NCBI RefSeq assembly: GCF_002165255.2
Contig: NZ_CP028561.1
Coordinates: 1,364,001 to 1,428,000 of the forward strand
Length of the DNA: 64,000 nucleotides
Source of the DNA: Acinetobacter sp. WCHA45
GTDB taxonomy: Bacteria; Pseudomonadota; Gammaproteobacteria; Pseudomonadales; Moraxellaceae
Direction: 5' to 3'
The translations under genes and the position numbers were made by a program. Positions 9,185 to 18,882 of the stretch are shown here, piece by piece. The stretch's first letter is position 1. Each line of letters starts with the position of its first letter. The notes under the pieces were generated by a model, which was not told the origin of the DNA, ran no database searches, and was given only the letters and a program-made list of their open reading frames with translations.

Positions 9185-10336
9185 ATGACATCTGGTTTTG
9201 AAACCTTAAATTTACATCCGCAGTTGAAGAAGGCAATTGATGCTTTGGGTTTTACACAAATGACCCCAATTCAACAAAAGGTTTTGAAATATACATTAGC
9301 AGGGCATGATGCCATTGGTCGAGCGCAAACTGGTACAGGTAAAACAGCAGCCTTTTTGATTAGTGTGATCAATGATCTATTAAATAATCCGCTACAAGAA
9401 AAACGTTTTCGTGGCGAACCACGTGCGCTGATTCTGGCTCCTACACGTGAGTTAGCACTACAGATTGAGAGTGATGCACAAGCTTTAACAAAATTTTCAA
9501 ACTTACATCTTGTCACTCTACTTGGTGGTGTGGATTTTGATAAGCAAAAGAAAATGTTGGATAGTAATTTTGTTGATATTATCGTTGCAACGCCTGGCCG
9601 TTTAATTGATTTTGTCGAGCAAAAAGAAGTTTGGTTGGATAAGATCGAATTCCTTGTGATTGATGAAGCCGATCGTTTATTAGATATGGGTTTTATTCCA
9701 TCGGTAAAACGGATTGTGCGTTATTCACCCTTCAAAGAACAACGTCAAACTTTAATGTTTTCTGCAACTTTTAGCTATGATGTGCTTAATCTTGCTCGTC
9801 AGTGGCTCTTTGAACCTGTAACGGTTGAGATTGAGCCTGAGCAAAAAACCAATAATGATGTGGAGCAGCGAGTTTATGTGGTTGCGAAACAAGATAAGTA
9901 CAAATTATTGCAAGAAATTTTGCGTGATGAACCAATTGATAAAGTTATGATTTTCGCAAATCGTCGAGATCAGGTTCGTCGTTTATATGATCACTTAAAG
10001 CGTGATGGTTATAAAGTCGGTATGTTATCTGGTGAAATCGCTCAGGATAAACGCTTGAAGATGCTCGACCAATTCAAACAAGGTAAGCACAACATTATGA
10101 TCGCAACAGACGTTGCTGGTCGTGGCATTCATGTTGACGGCGTATCGCATGTGGTGAATTTTACTTTGCCAGAGCAGTCTGATGATTATGTACATCGCAT
10201 TGGTCGTACAGGTCGTGCTGGTGCTCAAGGTGTGAGTATTAGTTTCTTATCGGAAGATGATGCTTTCTATTTGCCAGAAATTGAAAAAGCAATTGGTAAA
10301 AAGTTGCCTTTAACACGTTTAGATGGATATTGTTAA
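9185..10336 (+). CDS. rhlB: DEAD-box ATP-dependent RNA helicase, RhlB-like
   Basis: This 383-residue helicase has all core motifs in order: Q motif TPIQQ, Walker A AQTGTGKT, PTRELA, DEAD, SAT in motif III, and the C-terminal domain with ATDVAGRGIH and HRIGRTGRAG. It unwinds short RNA duplexes; RhlB in E. coli works in the degradosome. The C-terminus is short and lacks a basic tail. I chose the ATG at 9185; a TTG at 9158 would add nine residues but falls before the conserved start. Assignment to RhlB rather than RhlE or SrmB is by overall resemblance. Confidence 0.85.
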   Translation: MTSGFETLNLHPQLKKAIDALGFTQMTPIQQKVLKYTLAGHDAIGRAQTGTGKTAAFLISVINDLLNNPLQEKRFRGEPRALILAPTRELALQIESDAQALTKFSNLHLVTLLGGVDFDKQKKMLDSNFVDIIVATPGRLIDFVEQKEVWLDKIEFLVIDEADRLLDMGFIPSVKRIVRYSPFKEQRQTLMFSATFSYDVLNLARQWLFEPVTVEIEPEQKTNNDVEQRVYVVAKQDKYKLLQEILRDEPIDKVMIFANRRDQVRRLYDHLKRDGYKVGMLSGEIAQDKRLKMLDQFKQGKHNIMIATDVAGRGIHVDGVSHVVNFTLPEQSDDYVHRIGRTGRAGAQGVSISFLSEDDAFYLPEIEKAIGKKLPLTRLDGYC

Positions 10337-10372
10337 GCCTAAACAATATTTTCTGATATTTAGATAGCATTT

Positions 10373-10410
10373 AAAAAAGACTAAATTATTTCTTAATTCA
10401 GTCTTTTTTT
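10373..10410 (+). terminator. Terminator of the DEAD-box helicase gene
   Basis: AAAAAAGACT and AGTCTTTTTT form the base of a long stem with one mismatch further up, followed by more T residues. Confidence 0.75.
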
Positions 10411-10536
10411 ATTTTGAAAGCCCCTCATTTGCTAAATTACACAAATGATTCATGATTTTTTCGGAAATCCAGTGATTAGTTGCTGAATTGAAGTAAATCA
10501 ACATGTAGAATATGGCGCATTACCTGGGAGGATATT

Positions 10537-11574
10537 ATGGCACTCATCTCAATGCGCCAGCTCTTGGATCACGCTGCAGAACATAACTACGGCGTACCAG
10601 CGTTTAACGTAAACAATTTAGAACAAATGCGTGCAATTATGCTCGCTGCTGATGCAACGAATTCACCTGTTATTGTGCAAGCTTCGGCAGGTGCACGTAA
10701 ATATGCAGGTGCACCTTTCTTACGTCATTTGATTTTGGCAGCTATTGAAGAATGGCCACATATTCCTGTGGTAATGCACCAAGATCACGGGACGAGTCCT
10801 GATGTCTGTCAACGTTCTATTCAATTGGGCTTTAGCTCTGTGATGATGGATGGTTCATTGGGTGCTGATGGTAAGACTCCAACATCATATGACTATAATG
10901 TTGATGTTACTCGTCGTGTTGTCGCAATGGCACATGCGTGTGGTGTTTCAGTTGAAGGTGAGATTGGTTGCTTAGGTAGCCTTGAAACTGGTATGGCTGG
11001 TGAAGAAGATGGTGTTGGTGCTGAAGGTGTGCTGGATCATTCTCAATTACTCACTTCTGTTGAAGAAGCAACTCAATTTGTCGCTGATACGAATGTAGAT
11101 GCTTTGGCAATTGCTGTTGGTACTTCACATGGTGCGTACAAGTTTACTCGTCCACCTACAGGCGATATCTTGGCAATTGATCGCATTAAAGAAATTCATG
11201 CTGCGTTACCAAATACGCATCTTGTAATGCATGGTTCAAGCTCTGTACCACAAGAGTGGTTGGCTGTGATTAACCAGTATGGTGGTGATATTAAGGAAAC
11301 TTACGGTGTTCCTGTTGAGCAGCTCGTGGAAGCAATCAAACATGGCGTACGTAAGATTAATATTGACACCGATTTGCGTTTAGCATCTACAGGTGCGATG
11401 CGTCGTATGATGGCTGAAAAACCAAGCGAATTTGATCCGCGTAAATTCTTTGGTGAAACAGTTGAAGCGATGAAGCAAATCTGTGTAGATCGTTATAATT
11501 CATTTGGTACATCAGGTAATGCAGATAAGATCCGCCCAATTTCTTTAGAGAAAATGGTTGATCGTTACAAATAA
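10537..11574 (+). CDS. fba: Class II fructose-bisphosphate aldolase
   Basis: This 345-residue zinc enzyme interconverts fructose 1,6-bisphosphate with glyceraldehyde 3-phosphate and dihydroxyacetone phosphate. Zinc and substrate residues are visible in [29 protein letters not shown] and HGSSSVP. The pattern fits the Calvin-cycle subtype of class II aldolases common in Acinetobacter and Pseudomonas. A strong GGGAGG site precedes the ATG. Acinetobacter lacks a complete glycolysis from glucose, so the enzyme probably serves gluconeogenesis (established knowledge for the genus). Confidence 0.95.
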   Translation: MALISMRQLLDHAAEHNYGVPAFNVNNLEQMRAIMLAADATNSPVIVQASAGARKYAGAPFLRHLILAAIEEWPHIPVVMHQDHGTSPDVCQRSIQLGFSSVMMDGSLGADGKTPTSYDYNVDVTRRVVAMAHACGVSVEGEIGCLGSLETGMAGEEDGVGAEGVLDHSQLLTSVEEATQFVADTNVDALAIAVGTSHGAYKFTRPPTGDILAIDRIKEIHAALPNTHLVMHGSSSVPQEWLAVINQYGGDIKETYGVPVEQLVEAIKHGVRKINIDTDLRLASTGAMRRMMAEKPSEFDPRKFFGETVEAMKQICVDRYNSFGTSGNADKIRPISLEKMVDRYK

Positions 11575-11588
11575 TTAATTTGTAATAT

Positions 11589-11616
11589 AAAAATAGCGGC
11601 AATTGCCGCTATTTTT
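11589..11616 (+). terminator. Terminator of fba
   Basis: The arms AAAATAGCGGC and GCCGCTATTTT are perfect around a short AATT centre and end in T-rich sequence. Confidence 0.85.
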
Positions 11617-11636
11617 ATTTTGAATATATTTAAAAT

Positions 11637-11664
11637 AAAACTGCCGGCGATCGCCGGCAGTTTT
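11637..11664 (-). terminator. Terminator of surA (perfect palindrome)
   Basis: A 28-bp perfect palindrome with centre CGATCG and ends AAAACTGC/GCAGTTTT. On the minus strand a T-rich tail follows, so it terminates lptD-surA transcription facing fba. Confidence 0.85.
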
Positions 11665-11672
11665 AACTTGGA

Positions 11673-12983
11673 TTATTTCGGTGCTTTCGTGTCTAGATTT
11701 GCATCCTTAATTTCAACATAAGCATTAGCTCGAAGTTCACGCATCCAACCGTCTACTTCAGTATCAAACAAACGCTCACCTAAAATTTGACGAGCCATAC
11801 GTTCTTGCACTTCTTTAGTCATATCTTGTTGTCGAGTATCAGTCACTTGTAAAATGTGCCAACCAAACTGACTTTGGAAAGGTTTACTGATTTGCCCAAC
11901 TGATGTTTCTTTCATGACTTGTTCAAACTCAGGCACCATAACACCTGGACTTACCCAGCCTAAACTGCCACCATCACGTGCTGAACCTGTATCATTTGAA
12001 TAGGTTGCAGCGAGGGTCGCAAAATCTTCGCCCGCCGTCGCACGATTATAAAGACTATCAATCATTTGTTTTGCACGATCTAAGCTGACAACTTCAGATG
12101 GTTGAATCAAAATATGTCGAGTTTTATATTGTGATACAAGTGCTTTTTGATCATTTTGTTTGCGTTCTAAAAGTTTTAAAACATGAACGCCATCGCGGAC
12201 ATTGATCAGTTCTGTGGTCTGACCCGTTTGTAATGGTGTTATGCGTGCTGCAAGTTCAGTAGGAATGTCTGATAGTGCTCTGAATCCCATATCAGCACCA
12301 TCAACCTTGATTGCACTGGTCGCAAGCTTGGTACTAATCGCTTTAGGATCATCATTAGTTGCAAGTGCTTGTTTGACTTCTTGTGCAACTTTTTTAACTT
12401 CTTCGCTATTTTCACCAGAAATACGCATGTGAATCACATGGACTTGTGTGCCAAGCGCAGCTTGGCCTTCTGGTGAATTTAAAAAGTTTTCAACATCATG
12501 ATCACTGATTTTAATACGAGACATGACTTGTTGTTGGCGTAAGCGACCAATTGCTAAATCTTCCGCAATCCTATTGCGTAAATTTTCATAAGTATCTGGT
12601 GCAATCGCGTCCAATTTTTGTTGGAATGCTTCTAGTGTATTGGCACCTGATTGATTTGCAATTTTTAAGACTGCAGCATTTAAACTCTTTTCATCAGCTT
12701 TAATGCCAAAACGTTTGACCTGTTCTAATTGGGCTTGACGGATAATGAGCTGATCAAGCACTTGCATCTGTAAATACTGTTGGGGCGGCACAGTTTTATT
12801 TTGTGCTTTTAACTGATGTTCTGTTTCTGCAATCCCTTGTTCTAAATCACTTTTAAGAATGACACTACTATCAACTATTGCAACAACCTCATCCGTAGGT
12901 TGCGCAAAGCTTTGCATTGATGAAGAAATAAGTGTAGCGAGAACAGTCGCTTTAAAGATATGTTGGAAAGATTTTATCTTCAT
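11673..12983 (-). CDS. surA: Periplasmic peptidyl-prolyl isomerase and chaperone SurA
   Basis: This 436-residue chaperone guides outer-membrane proteins, including LptD, through the periplasm. A signal peptide ends near MQSFA-QP. A SurA N-domain follows (VDSSVILKSDLEQG), then two parvulin domains, the second with RHILIQPSE and GGSLGWVSPGVMVPEFE. The ATG at 12983 overlaps the lptD stop codon as TAATG, so translation is likely coupled; a TTG 15 bases upstream is a poorer start because it would extend the signal peptide with acidic and polar residues. Confidence 0.93.
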   Translation of the reverse strand: MKIKSFQHIFKATVLATLISSSMQSFAQPTDEVVAIVDSSVILKSDLEQGIAETEHQLKAQNKTVPPQQYLQMQVLDQLIIRQAQLEQVKRFGIKADEKSLNAAVLKIANQSGANTLEAFQQKLDAIAPDTYENLRNRIAEDLAIGRLRQQQVMSRIKISDHDVENFLNSPEGQAALGTQVHVIHMRISGENSEEVKKVAQEVKQALATNDDPKAISTKLATSAIKVDGADMGFRALSDIPTELAARITPLQTGQTTELINVRDGVHVLKLLERKQNDQKALVSQYKTRHILIQPSEVVSLDRAKQMIDSLYNRATAGEDFATLAATYSNDTGSARDGGSLGWVSPGVMVPEFEQVMKETSVGQISKPFQSQFGWHILQVTDTRQQDMTKEVQERMARQILGERLFDTEVDGWMRELRANAYVEIKDANLDTKAPK

Positions 12984-15448
12984 TAACGTTGTGTCCAAGA
13001 TTGATTAATTTTGTTGAAACCTAAAACTCTATTTTCAAGAAGAGAGGCGAGTTTATTGTTGAGTGCACCTAGACCTTTAAGTGTAACCTCAGCCATAACA
13101 GCACGTTTTCTATGAACATCTGGTGAGTTTGGATCATCTAAATCATTGTAGTAAGATCTGCCATAAACTGAAATTGCCCAACAGCAAGATTCATAATTCA
13201 CACCAAGTAAGTATTCTCGCATTAAACTATTATCTAAGTCATATTGAGCGTGACCCATAATACGCCAATTATCTTTTATTGGTTGTATAAACGATGCAAC
13301 AGCTTGGTCGTATGAACTTTGACGATCTTGAATATTGCTACGATAGAAATAACCTACATTGTATAAGTTGCCTTTTTCTCCAGCATAGTAGGCTTGGAAG
13401 TCACGTTGAGCATTGTCGCCATTTGACATCCAAGCAGAATTTGCAGCTATGGTAAAGTTTTGATTCAATTGACTTGAAACACTTACAATTGGACCAGTAT
13501 GGCGCTGTGTGTCAAACTCATCTGGTTGCTGATTTAATGTGACACGTCGATCACTAAAATAATAGCTTTGCCCAATACTTGCTTTAATACGTTCTAAGCC
13601 CTCTGTATCTAATAGGCTATAAGTTACACCCAGAGACAAGAAGTTATTATCATCTAAGCGGTCGTGTCCATAGAATCGATAAGGGTTGAAAAGTTGATCG
13701 TAATTAATTGATGCGGTGGTGGAATCAAAGTTAGGATGATCATCTTGTTTTTTATAAGGAGAATAGGCATAAAACGCACGAGGGGAAATACTCTGCAAAT
13801 ATTTACCTTCTTTTTCAAAAGTAACGCCTGTTGCAAAACTAAATTGAGGTACCGCAACTGATTTTTCTAAATCATCAGATATAGAAAGATCGCGACCTTC
13901 TTTAGAGTCTTGATCATAAAAAGTATTAATGCTTCTTACAGATATTTCTGGAATTGCATAAAACCACGATGGAGTTAGGTAGTTATAGCGAACGGCAAAT
14001 TGATTATAAATACGTGTACCACTTGACTCTAACGCAGAGCCATCGGTGATGGATTTCTTAAAATAAGCAGTGTCGTTATTAAACTCATATTGTAAGCCTT
14101 GAGGGTTCCCACCTACATAATTTAATAAAAACTGTGGAAGACGTGCATAAGGCTTATCTGCATCTTTGATACTTTGATCTAGCGTTTGAAAGTCTTCAAC
14201 CTTTAATTGAGTCTTAAGTCCAGGAATACCATTGCGATAATTAATTTCCCATGCGCGACGTAAGTTAAGATCTGTTCGCGTGTTTGGGTTGTTATTGAAG
14301 TCTGCGAAGTAATCTTTATCGGAAGCGTAGTTGTACTCTAAGTTAGTTGACCATTGGTTATTGATTTTCCAATCATGAAGAAAATGTAAATCACTTCGAT
14401 CTGTATCTTCGTAATAGTTGTCGTTTGGTAAATATCCCCCCCAAATACGTCCAGAACCAAAACTTTCAGTCATATAACGGAATTCGGCATCTAATTTTGC
14501 ACCGCGTTTGCTCATATAACTTGGTGTGAGTGTAAGATCATAATTTGGTGCAAGGTTAAGGTATACAGGTGCAGTCAGTTGGACGCCACTTTCGTTACTA
14601 TAACCAAAAGTTGGACTTAATAAACCAGTGGTACGACGGTCATCAATTGGAAAATTGAAATATGGCACGGCTAAAACAGGCACGTCTTTTACATACAGTT
14701 TTGTTCCGCGAGTTACGCCACGACCAGTTGCTTGGTCAAGTTCAATTTGTTTAGCTTGGATTTTCCAAGCCGGTTTTTGTTCAGGAGGGCAAGCGGTATA
14801 ACTTGCATCTTTCAATACAACTAAATTTTCATTCTGTCGTTTAATCTGACTTGCATGTCCGTGAGCATGTTGCTGTTCAGAAATATAAAAACTATTGTTC
14901 AAATCACCTGTTTGAGTTTTTAAATTATAATTTATTGCGTCACTTTGAGTGAGTAGGCCTGATTGAGCAAGCTGTACTCGACCTTGAGCGGAGGCGTGTG
15001 TCTGGGTTGAATCAATCGTAACTTGATCTGCACGAATGGTGCGACCTTCTTGATCAATCACGACATTGCCCTGTAGAACAGAATCGCCAGTTGGGTTGTA
15101 ATGCCCATAATCAGCGGTAATCACGGAAGTCGTTGTATTGGAATTACTTGCCTTTGTTTCGGGATTAATTGGTGTAACCCATGTTCCCTGACAAAAAGAT
15201 GAGCTTAAATAACGATTGTCTCGTAATTGTGCTTCTGGTGCAGATTTGTCGACATAATATTGCTGAAAAAATTTTTCACCAGGATAACTGTCTTGATCTT
15301 GGTTTTTTTGGATAGTGGCTTTCAGCTGTTTATTGTCAAGCGTAGAGACAGCATCAGCTGGAGCTGCGAAACCTGATTGGATCGAGCTGCCACACAAGAG
15401 TGTCAAAATAGCTGTTGCTAAAGGATTAAATTTAAACTGATGTTTCAT
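12983..15448 (-). CDS. lptD: LPS/LOS assembly outer-membrane protein LptD
   Basis: This 821-residue protein has a signal peptide (residues 1 to about 28), an N-terminal OstA/LptA-like beta-jellyroll (DQEGRTIRADQVTIDS, about residues 125-230) and a large C-terminal beta-barrel that begins after PVLAVPYFNFPIDDRRTTGLLSP. With the LptE lipoprotein it inserts lipooligosaccharide into the outer leaflet. Cysteines near residues 87 and 217 in the N-terminal domain and a CC pair near residue 763 could form the inter-domain disulfides known for LptD. The gene is coupled to surA, its folding chaperone, and divergent from amgK. Confidence 0.95.
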   Translation of the reverse strand: MKHQFKFNPLATAILTLLCGSSIQSGFAAPADAVSTLDNKQLKATIQKNQDQDSYPGEKFFQQYYVDKSAPEAQLRDNRYLSSSFCQGTWVTPINPETKASNSNTTTSVITADYGHYNPTGDSVLQGNVVIDQEGRTIRADQVTIDSTQTHASAQGRVQLAQSGLLTQSDAINYNLKTQTGDLNNSFYISEQQHAHGHASQIKRQNENLVVLKDASYTACPPEQKPAWKIQAKQIELDQATGRGVTRGTKLYVKDVPVLAVPYFNFPIDDRRTTGLLSPTFGYSNESGVQLTAPVYLNLAPNYDLTLTPSYMSKRGAKLDAEFRYMTESFGSGRIWGGYLPNDNYYEDTDRSDLHFLHDWKINNQWSTNLEYNYASDKDYFADFNNNPNTRTDLNLRRAWEINYRNGIPGLKTQLKVEDFQTLDQSIKDADKPYARLPQFLLNYVGGNPQGLQYEFNNDTAYFKKSITDGSALESSGTRIYNQFAVRYNYLTPSWFYAIPEISVRSINTFYDQDSKEGRDLSISDDLEKSVAVPQFSFATGVTFEKEGKYLQSISPRAFYAYSPYKKQDDHPNFDSTTASINYDQLFNPYRFYGHDRLDDNNFLSLGVTYSLLDTEGLERIKASIGQSYYFSDRRVTLNQQPDEFDTQRHTGPIVSVSSQLNQNFTIAANSAWMSNGDNAQRDFQAYYAGEKGNLYNVGYFYRSNIQDRQSSYDQAVASFIQPIKDNWRIMGHAQYDLDNSLMREYLLGVNYESCCWAISVYGRSYYNDLDDPNSPDVHRKRAVMAEVTLKGLGALNNKLASLLENRVLGFNKINQSWTQR

Positions 15449-15566
15449 TGTCTCATTAACCAGTACGCTAATTCACAATTAATTATTGTCGCATCATAGA
15501 GAAAAAGTTGATAAGTGGCTACACTTAAGCTTTCAAAATCTCAGCTAGTTTTAGATTTTATTGCAA

Positions 15567-16580
15567 ATGAATACACAACGTGAACAATTGATACAAACTT
15601 GGCTCCAAGCCACTCTCCAATCTGATCAATTCGAGATCAATTATTTGGCTGGAGATGCAAGCTTTCGCCGTTATGCGCGAATTAAGTTACAAAACAAAAC
15701 ATATATGCTGATGGATGCGCCACCTGAAAAAGAAGATTGTGCACCATTTGTAAGTATTGACGAGTTTTTTGACAAAAATGGTGTGCGTGTTCCGCATATC
15801 GTTGCTAAAGACCTAACTTTGGGATTGTTACTATTGGAAGATTTTGGTGATGTTGTTCTTTCAACCTTACTAACAGATGAAACTGTTGACCAATACTATG
15901 CACAAAGCTTTGAACAGTTGATTGAATTACAAAAAATCGACGGTCTTGAACAACTGCCTGCATACTCTTATGAAAAATTAATGACAGAGATGCGTTTGCT
16001 GACAGAGTGGATGTTGCCTTCATTAGATATTCAGCCTACAGAGCAACAGTTAGAAACGATTGAACAAGCTTTTGACTTTTTAGCTGTTGAGGCGACGCAT
16101 CAGCCACAAGTGATTGTGCATCGTGATTTTCATAGTCGTAACTTGATGAAAATAGAAAACGAGCAAGTATTAGGTGTGATCGACTTCCAAGATGCAGTCA
16201 TTGGTGCAGATACCTATGATCTGATCTCGATTACACGTGATGCTTATGTACAATGGAATGCTGAGCGTGTCTACGAATGGTTTGAGGTGTTCTATAACTT
16301 ATTACCAGCTGTAGCGAAAGAAAATCGTAGTTTCGAGCAATTCAAGCGAGATGCAGATTTGATGGCAATTCAACGCCATCTCAAAATTCTAGGTATCTTT
16401 GTTCGTCTGTTTGAGCGCGATGGTAAATCTGGGTACTTAAAAGACTTACCACGAGTAATGTGGTATTTGCTTGAAGAAAGCCAAGGTTATGATGAGCTGA
16501 ATGAATTTATGCAGTTTATTCGTGACGTGGTCATGCCTAAATTTATTGCGAAATATGGCGATTACGAGGTTGCAGCATAA
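15567..16580 (+). CDS. amgK: N-acetylmuramate/N-acetylglucosamine anomeric kinase AmgK
   Basis: This aminoglycoside-phosphotransferase-fold kinase has about 337 residues. The catalytic segment VIVHRDFHSRNLM and metal-binding GVIDFQDAV are intact, and the N-terminal ATP-binding part contains AGDASFRRYARI. AmgK phosphorylates MurNAc at C1 in the peptidoglycan recycling route that bypasses de novo UDP-MurNAc synthesis in Pseudomonas and relatives. The next gene, murU, overlaps by one base and takes the product. I chose the ATG at 15567 over a TTG two codons upstream. The same lptD/amgK-murU arrangement occurs in pseudomonads. Confidence 0.9.
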   Translation: MNTQREQLIQTWLQATLQSDQFEINYLAGDASFRRYARIKLQNKTYMLMDAPPEKEDCAPFVSIDEFFDKNGVRVPHIVAKDLTLGLLLLEDFGDVVLSTLLTDETVDQYYAQSFEQLIELQKIDGLEQLPAYSYEKLMTEMRLLTEWMLPSLDIQPTEQQLETIEQAFDFLAVEATHQPQVIVHRDFHSRNLMKIENEQVLGVIDFQDAVIGADTYDLISITRDAYVQWNAERVYEWFEVFYNLLPAVAKENRSFEQFKRDADLMAIQRHLKILGIFVRLFERDGKSGYLKDLPRVMWYLLEESQGYDELNEFMQFIRDVVMPKFIAKYGDYEVAA

Positions 16581-17269
16581 TGAAAGCGATGATTCTTGCT
16601 GCAGGGCTAGGGAATCGCATGCGTCCTCTGACCTTACATACACCTAAACCTTTGCTTGAAGTAGGTGGAAAGCCACTGATTGTTTGGCATATTGAAAAGT
16701 TGCAAAAGATTGGTGTTACAGAGATTGTCATTAATACCGCTTGGTTGGGTGAAAAACTGGCAACTACTTTAGGAGATGGCTCAAAATTCGGTGTGACGAT
16801 TTTGTGGTCTCATGAAGGAGAAGGGCTTGAAACTGCAGGTGGTATTATCAATGCTTTACCATTACTGGGTGATGAACCTTTTATTTTGGTGAATGGTGAT
16901 GTTTGGACCACGATGGATTTTTCGTCATTGTTAAATGTCCATTTGGGAGATAAGCAAGCACACTTAGTATTGGTTGAAAATCCACCACAGCACCAGAAAG
17001 GTGATTTTATCTTGTCTAATAATTTGGCCCATACTTTTGAGCAGGGACAAATAGGTGAAGCCTTAACTTATAGTGGTATTGCAGTATTAGCTCCGCAGAT
17101 GTTTAATGGTTTGGAAAATGGTAAAAGACCTCTAGCGCCATTGTTAAAGCAAGCGATGCAACAACAACAAGTGTCAGCTGAAAAATTACAAGGGATTTGG
17201 GTGGATGTTGGCACACCTGAACGTTTGGAACAGCTAGATCAACAAATTAAGCAAAATAAGTTTTCGTAA
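16580..17269 (+). CDS. murU: N-acetylmuramate-1-phosphate uridylyltransferase MurU
   Basis: This 229-residue sugar nucleotidyltransferase starts MKAMILAAGLGNRMRPLT and has TPKPLLEVGGKPLI, then the metal-binding FILVNGDVW. It converts MurNAc-1-phosphate and UTP to UDP-MurNAc, using the product of AmgK. Its start codon overlaps the amgK stop (TAATG), which shows coupled expression. This recycling route is linked to intrinsic fosfomycin tolerance in pseudomonads because it avoids MurA; here that is an inference. Confidence 0.9.
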   Translation: MKAMILAAGLGNRMRPLTLHTPKPLLEVGGKPLIVWHIEKLQKIGVTEIVINTAWLGEKLATTLGDGSKFGVTILWSHEGEGLETAGGIINALPLLGDEPFILVNGDVWTTMDFSSLLNVHLGDKQAHLVLVENPPQHQKGDFILSNNLAHTFEQGQIGEALTYSGIAVLAPQMFNGLENGKRPLAPLLKQAMQQQQVSAEKLQGIWVDVGTPERLEQLDQQIKQNKFS

Positions 17270-17445
17270 TAGGTTATTGTCTTATTTACCTTAAATTTGT
17301 CTAAGGAAAGACAAAAAACTGAATAGATTGTGCAGTTTATCAGGTTTGAAAATGTTTAACTGCATAATCGTTCAACAAGTCCTACTGTGCCTTGCATCAG
17401 AAATGGGTATACTGCACGGCAAGTTTATCGAGATGTCGCACTGTT

Positions 17446-18081
17446 ATGCATCCTTTTTTTCAAGAATTAAAGCAAGGTAGTCAAGCGTTAGGTTTAAACC
17501 TAAGTGAGGAAGCGCTAACACTCTTATTGAAATATCAAGATGCTCTCGTGCTATGGAATAAAGCATATAACCTGACAGCGATTCGTGACCCGAAAGAAAT
17601 GCTGGTTAAACATTTATTAGATAGCTTAAGTATTTTAAATGATTTGCCACAAGGACGTTTATTAGATGTTGGCACGGGTGGTGGAATGCCGGGCATGATC
17701 ATTGCATTATGTCAACCAGAGCGCTCGTGTGTATTATTAGATTCAAATGGAAAAAAAATTCGTTTTCTTAAGCAATTTATTGCCGATTTAAAATTGGATA
17801 ATGTTGTTGCAGTTCAAACACGTGTAGAAAATGAAGACACGATTGATGAACTTGGTCAGTTTGATGTCATTACTAGTCGTGCATTTGCTTCATTAACTGA
17901 TTTTGTAGATGCAGCGCAACCCTATATGCATGAGCAGAGTATTATTGCGGCAATGAAAGGTTTGGTTCCAACTGATGAAATGGAACAGATCAAAGAACAG
18001 TATTCATGCAAAGTGATTGAGTTGCGTGTGCCGCGATTAGATGAACAACGTCATTTACTTTTACTTCAACGAATTCAATAA
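17446..18081 (+). CDS. rsmG: 16S rRNA (guanine527-N7)-methyltransferase RsmG
   Basis: This 211-residue enzyme methylates G527 in the 16S rRNA 530 loop. The SAM-binding motif LLDVGTGGGMPGM is clear, preceded by LWNKAYNLTAIRDP and followed by VLLDSNGKKIRFL. I chose the ATG at 17446, which gives the usual MHPFFQELKQG start; a TTG at 17392 would add 18 residues without family support. It lies 18 bp before parA, as in many gammaproteobacteria, though mnmG is not upstream here. Confidence 0.92.
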   Translation: MHPFFQELKQGSQALGLNLSEEALTLLLKYQDALVLWNKAYNLTAIRDPKEMLVKHLLDSLSILNDLPQGRLLDVGTGGGMPGMIIALCQPERSCVLLDSNGKKIRFLKQFIADLKLDNVVAVQTRVENEDTIDELGQFDVITSRAFASLTDFVDAAQPYMHEQSIIAAMKGLVPTDEMEQIKEQYSCKVIELRVPRLDEQRHLLLLQRIQ

Positions 18082-18099
18082 AAAATATTAAGGGTAATC

Positions 18100-18882
18100 A
18101 TGGCTCAAATTATTGCGATTGCAAACCAAAAAGGTGGCGTGGGAAAAACCACAACAGCCGTTAATCTTGCTGCTTCTTTGGCGATTTTGAAGAAACGTGT
18201 CTTATTGGTTGATATGGATTCTCAAGGTAATGCCACTATGGGGTCTGGCGTTCAAAAGAATGACTTACTTTACTCGATTACCGATGTGTTGTTGGGTGAA
18301 GTGCCAATTGAAACAGCAATTCAGAAAGCTGACGTTGGTTATAAAGTTTTAGGTGCAAATCGTGAACTTGCTGGCGTTGAGTTAGCAATTGCCGAGCAAG
18401 AAGGGCGAGAGTTTATTCTCAAAAATGCGTTACAAGAAGTAGATTCAGCATTTGATTATATTATTGTAGATTGTGCACCAAGCCTAAGTTTGATAACTGT
18501 GAATGCTTTGGCTGCGGTCAATGGTGTAATTATTCCGATGCAGTGTGAATATTATGCTTTGGAAGGTTTGGCAGATTTGACACAAACAATTGATCGTATA
18601 CAAAAAGCCCTGAATCCAAACTTGGAAATTGTAGGGGTGTTACGTACGATGTATGATGCTCGTAATGCTTTAACCCGTGACGTGTCTGCTGAGTTAGAGC
18701 AATATTTTGGTAAAAAGTTATACGAAACGGTGATCCCTCGGAATATTCGTTTGGCTGAAGCGCCAGCACATGGCTTACCAGTGATTTATTTCGAAAAAAG
18801 CTCAAAAGGTGCAGTTGCATATTTGAATTTAGCTGCAGAAATGTTGAAGAAAAGTAAAGTGAAAAAAGGAAGTGCTGTATGA
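18100..18882 (+). CDS. parA: Chromosome-partitioning ATPase ParA
   Basis: This 260-residue Walker-type ATPase begins MAQIIAIANQKGGVGKTTTA, the deviant Walker A of the ParA/MinD superfamily. VLLVDMDSQGNAT and IIVDCAPSLSLITVNAL (Walker B) follow. The short N-terminus without a DNA-binding domain is that of chromosomal Soj-type ParA. It binds DNA when loaded with ATP and moves ParB-parS complexes. It overlaps parB by four bases. Confidence 0.93.
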   Translation: MAQIIAIANQKGGVGKTTTAVNLAASLAILKKRVLLVDMDSQGNATMGSGVQKNDLLYSITDVLLGEVPIETAIQKADVGYKVLGANRELAGVELAIAEQEGREFILKNALQEVDSAFDYIIVDCAPSLSLITVNALAAVNGVIIPMQCEYYALEGLADLTQTIDRIQKALNPNLEIVGVLRTMYDARNALTRDVSAELEQYFGKKLYETVIPRNIRLAEAPAHGLPVIYFEKSSKGAVAYLNLAAEMLKKSKVKKGSAV

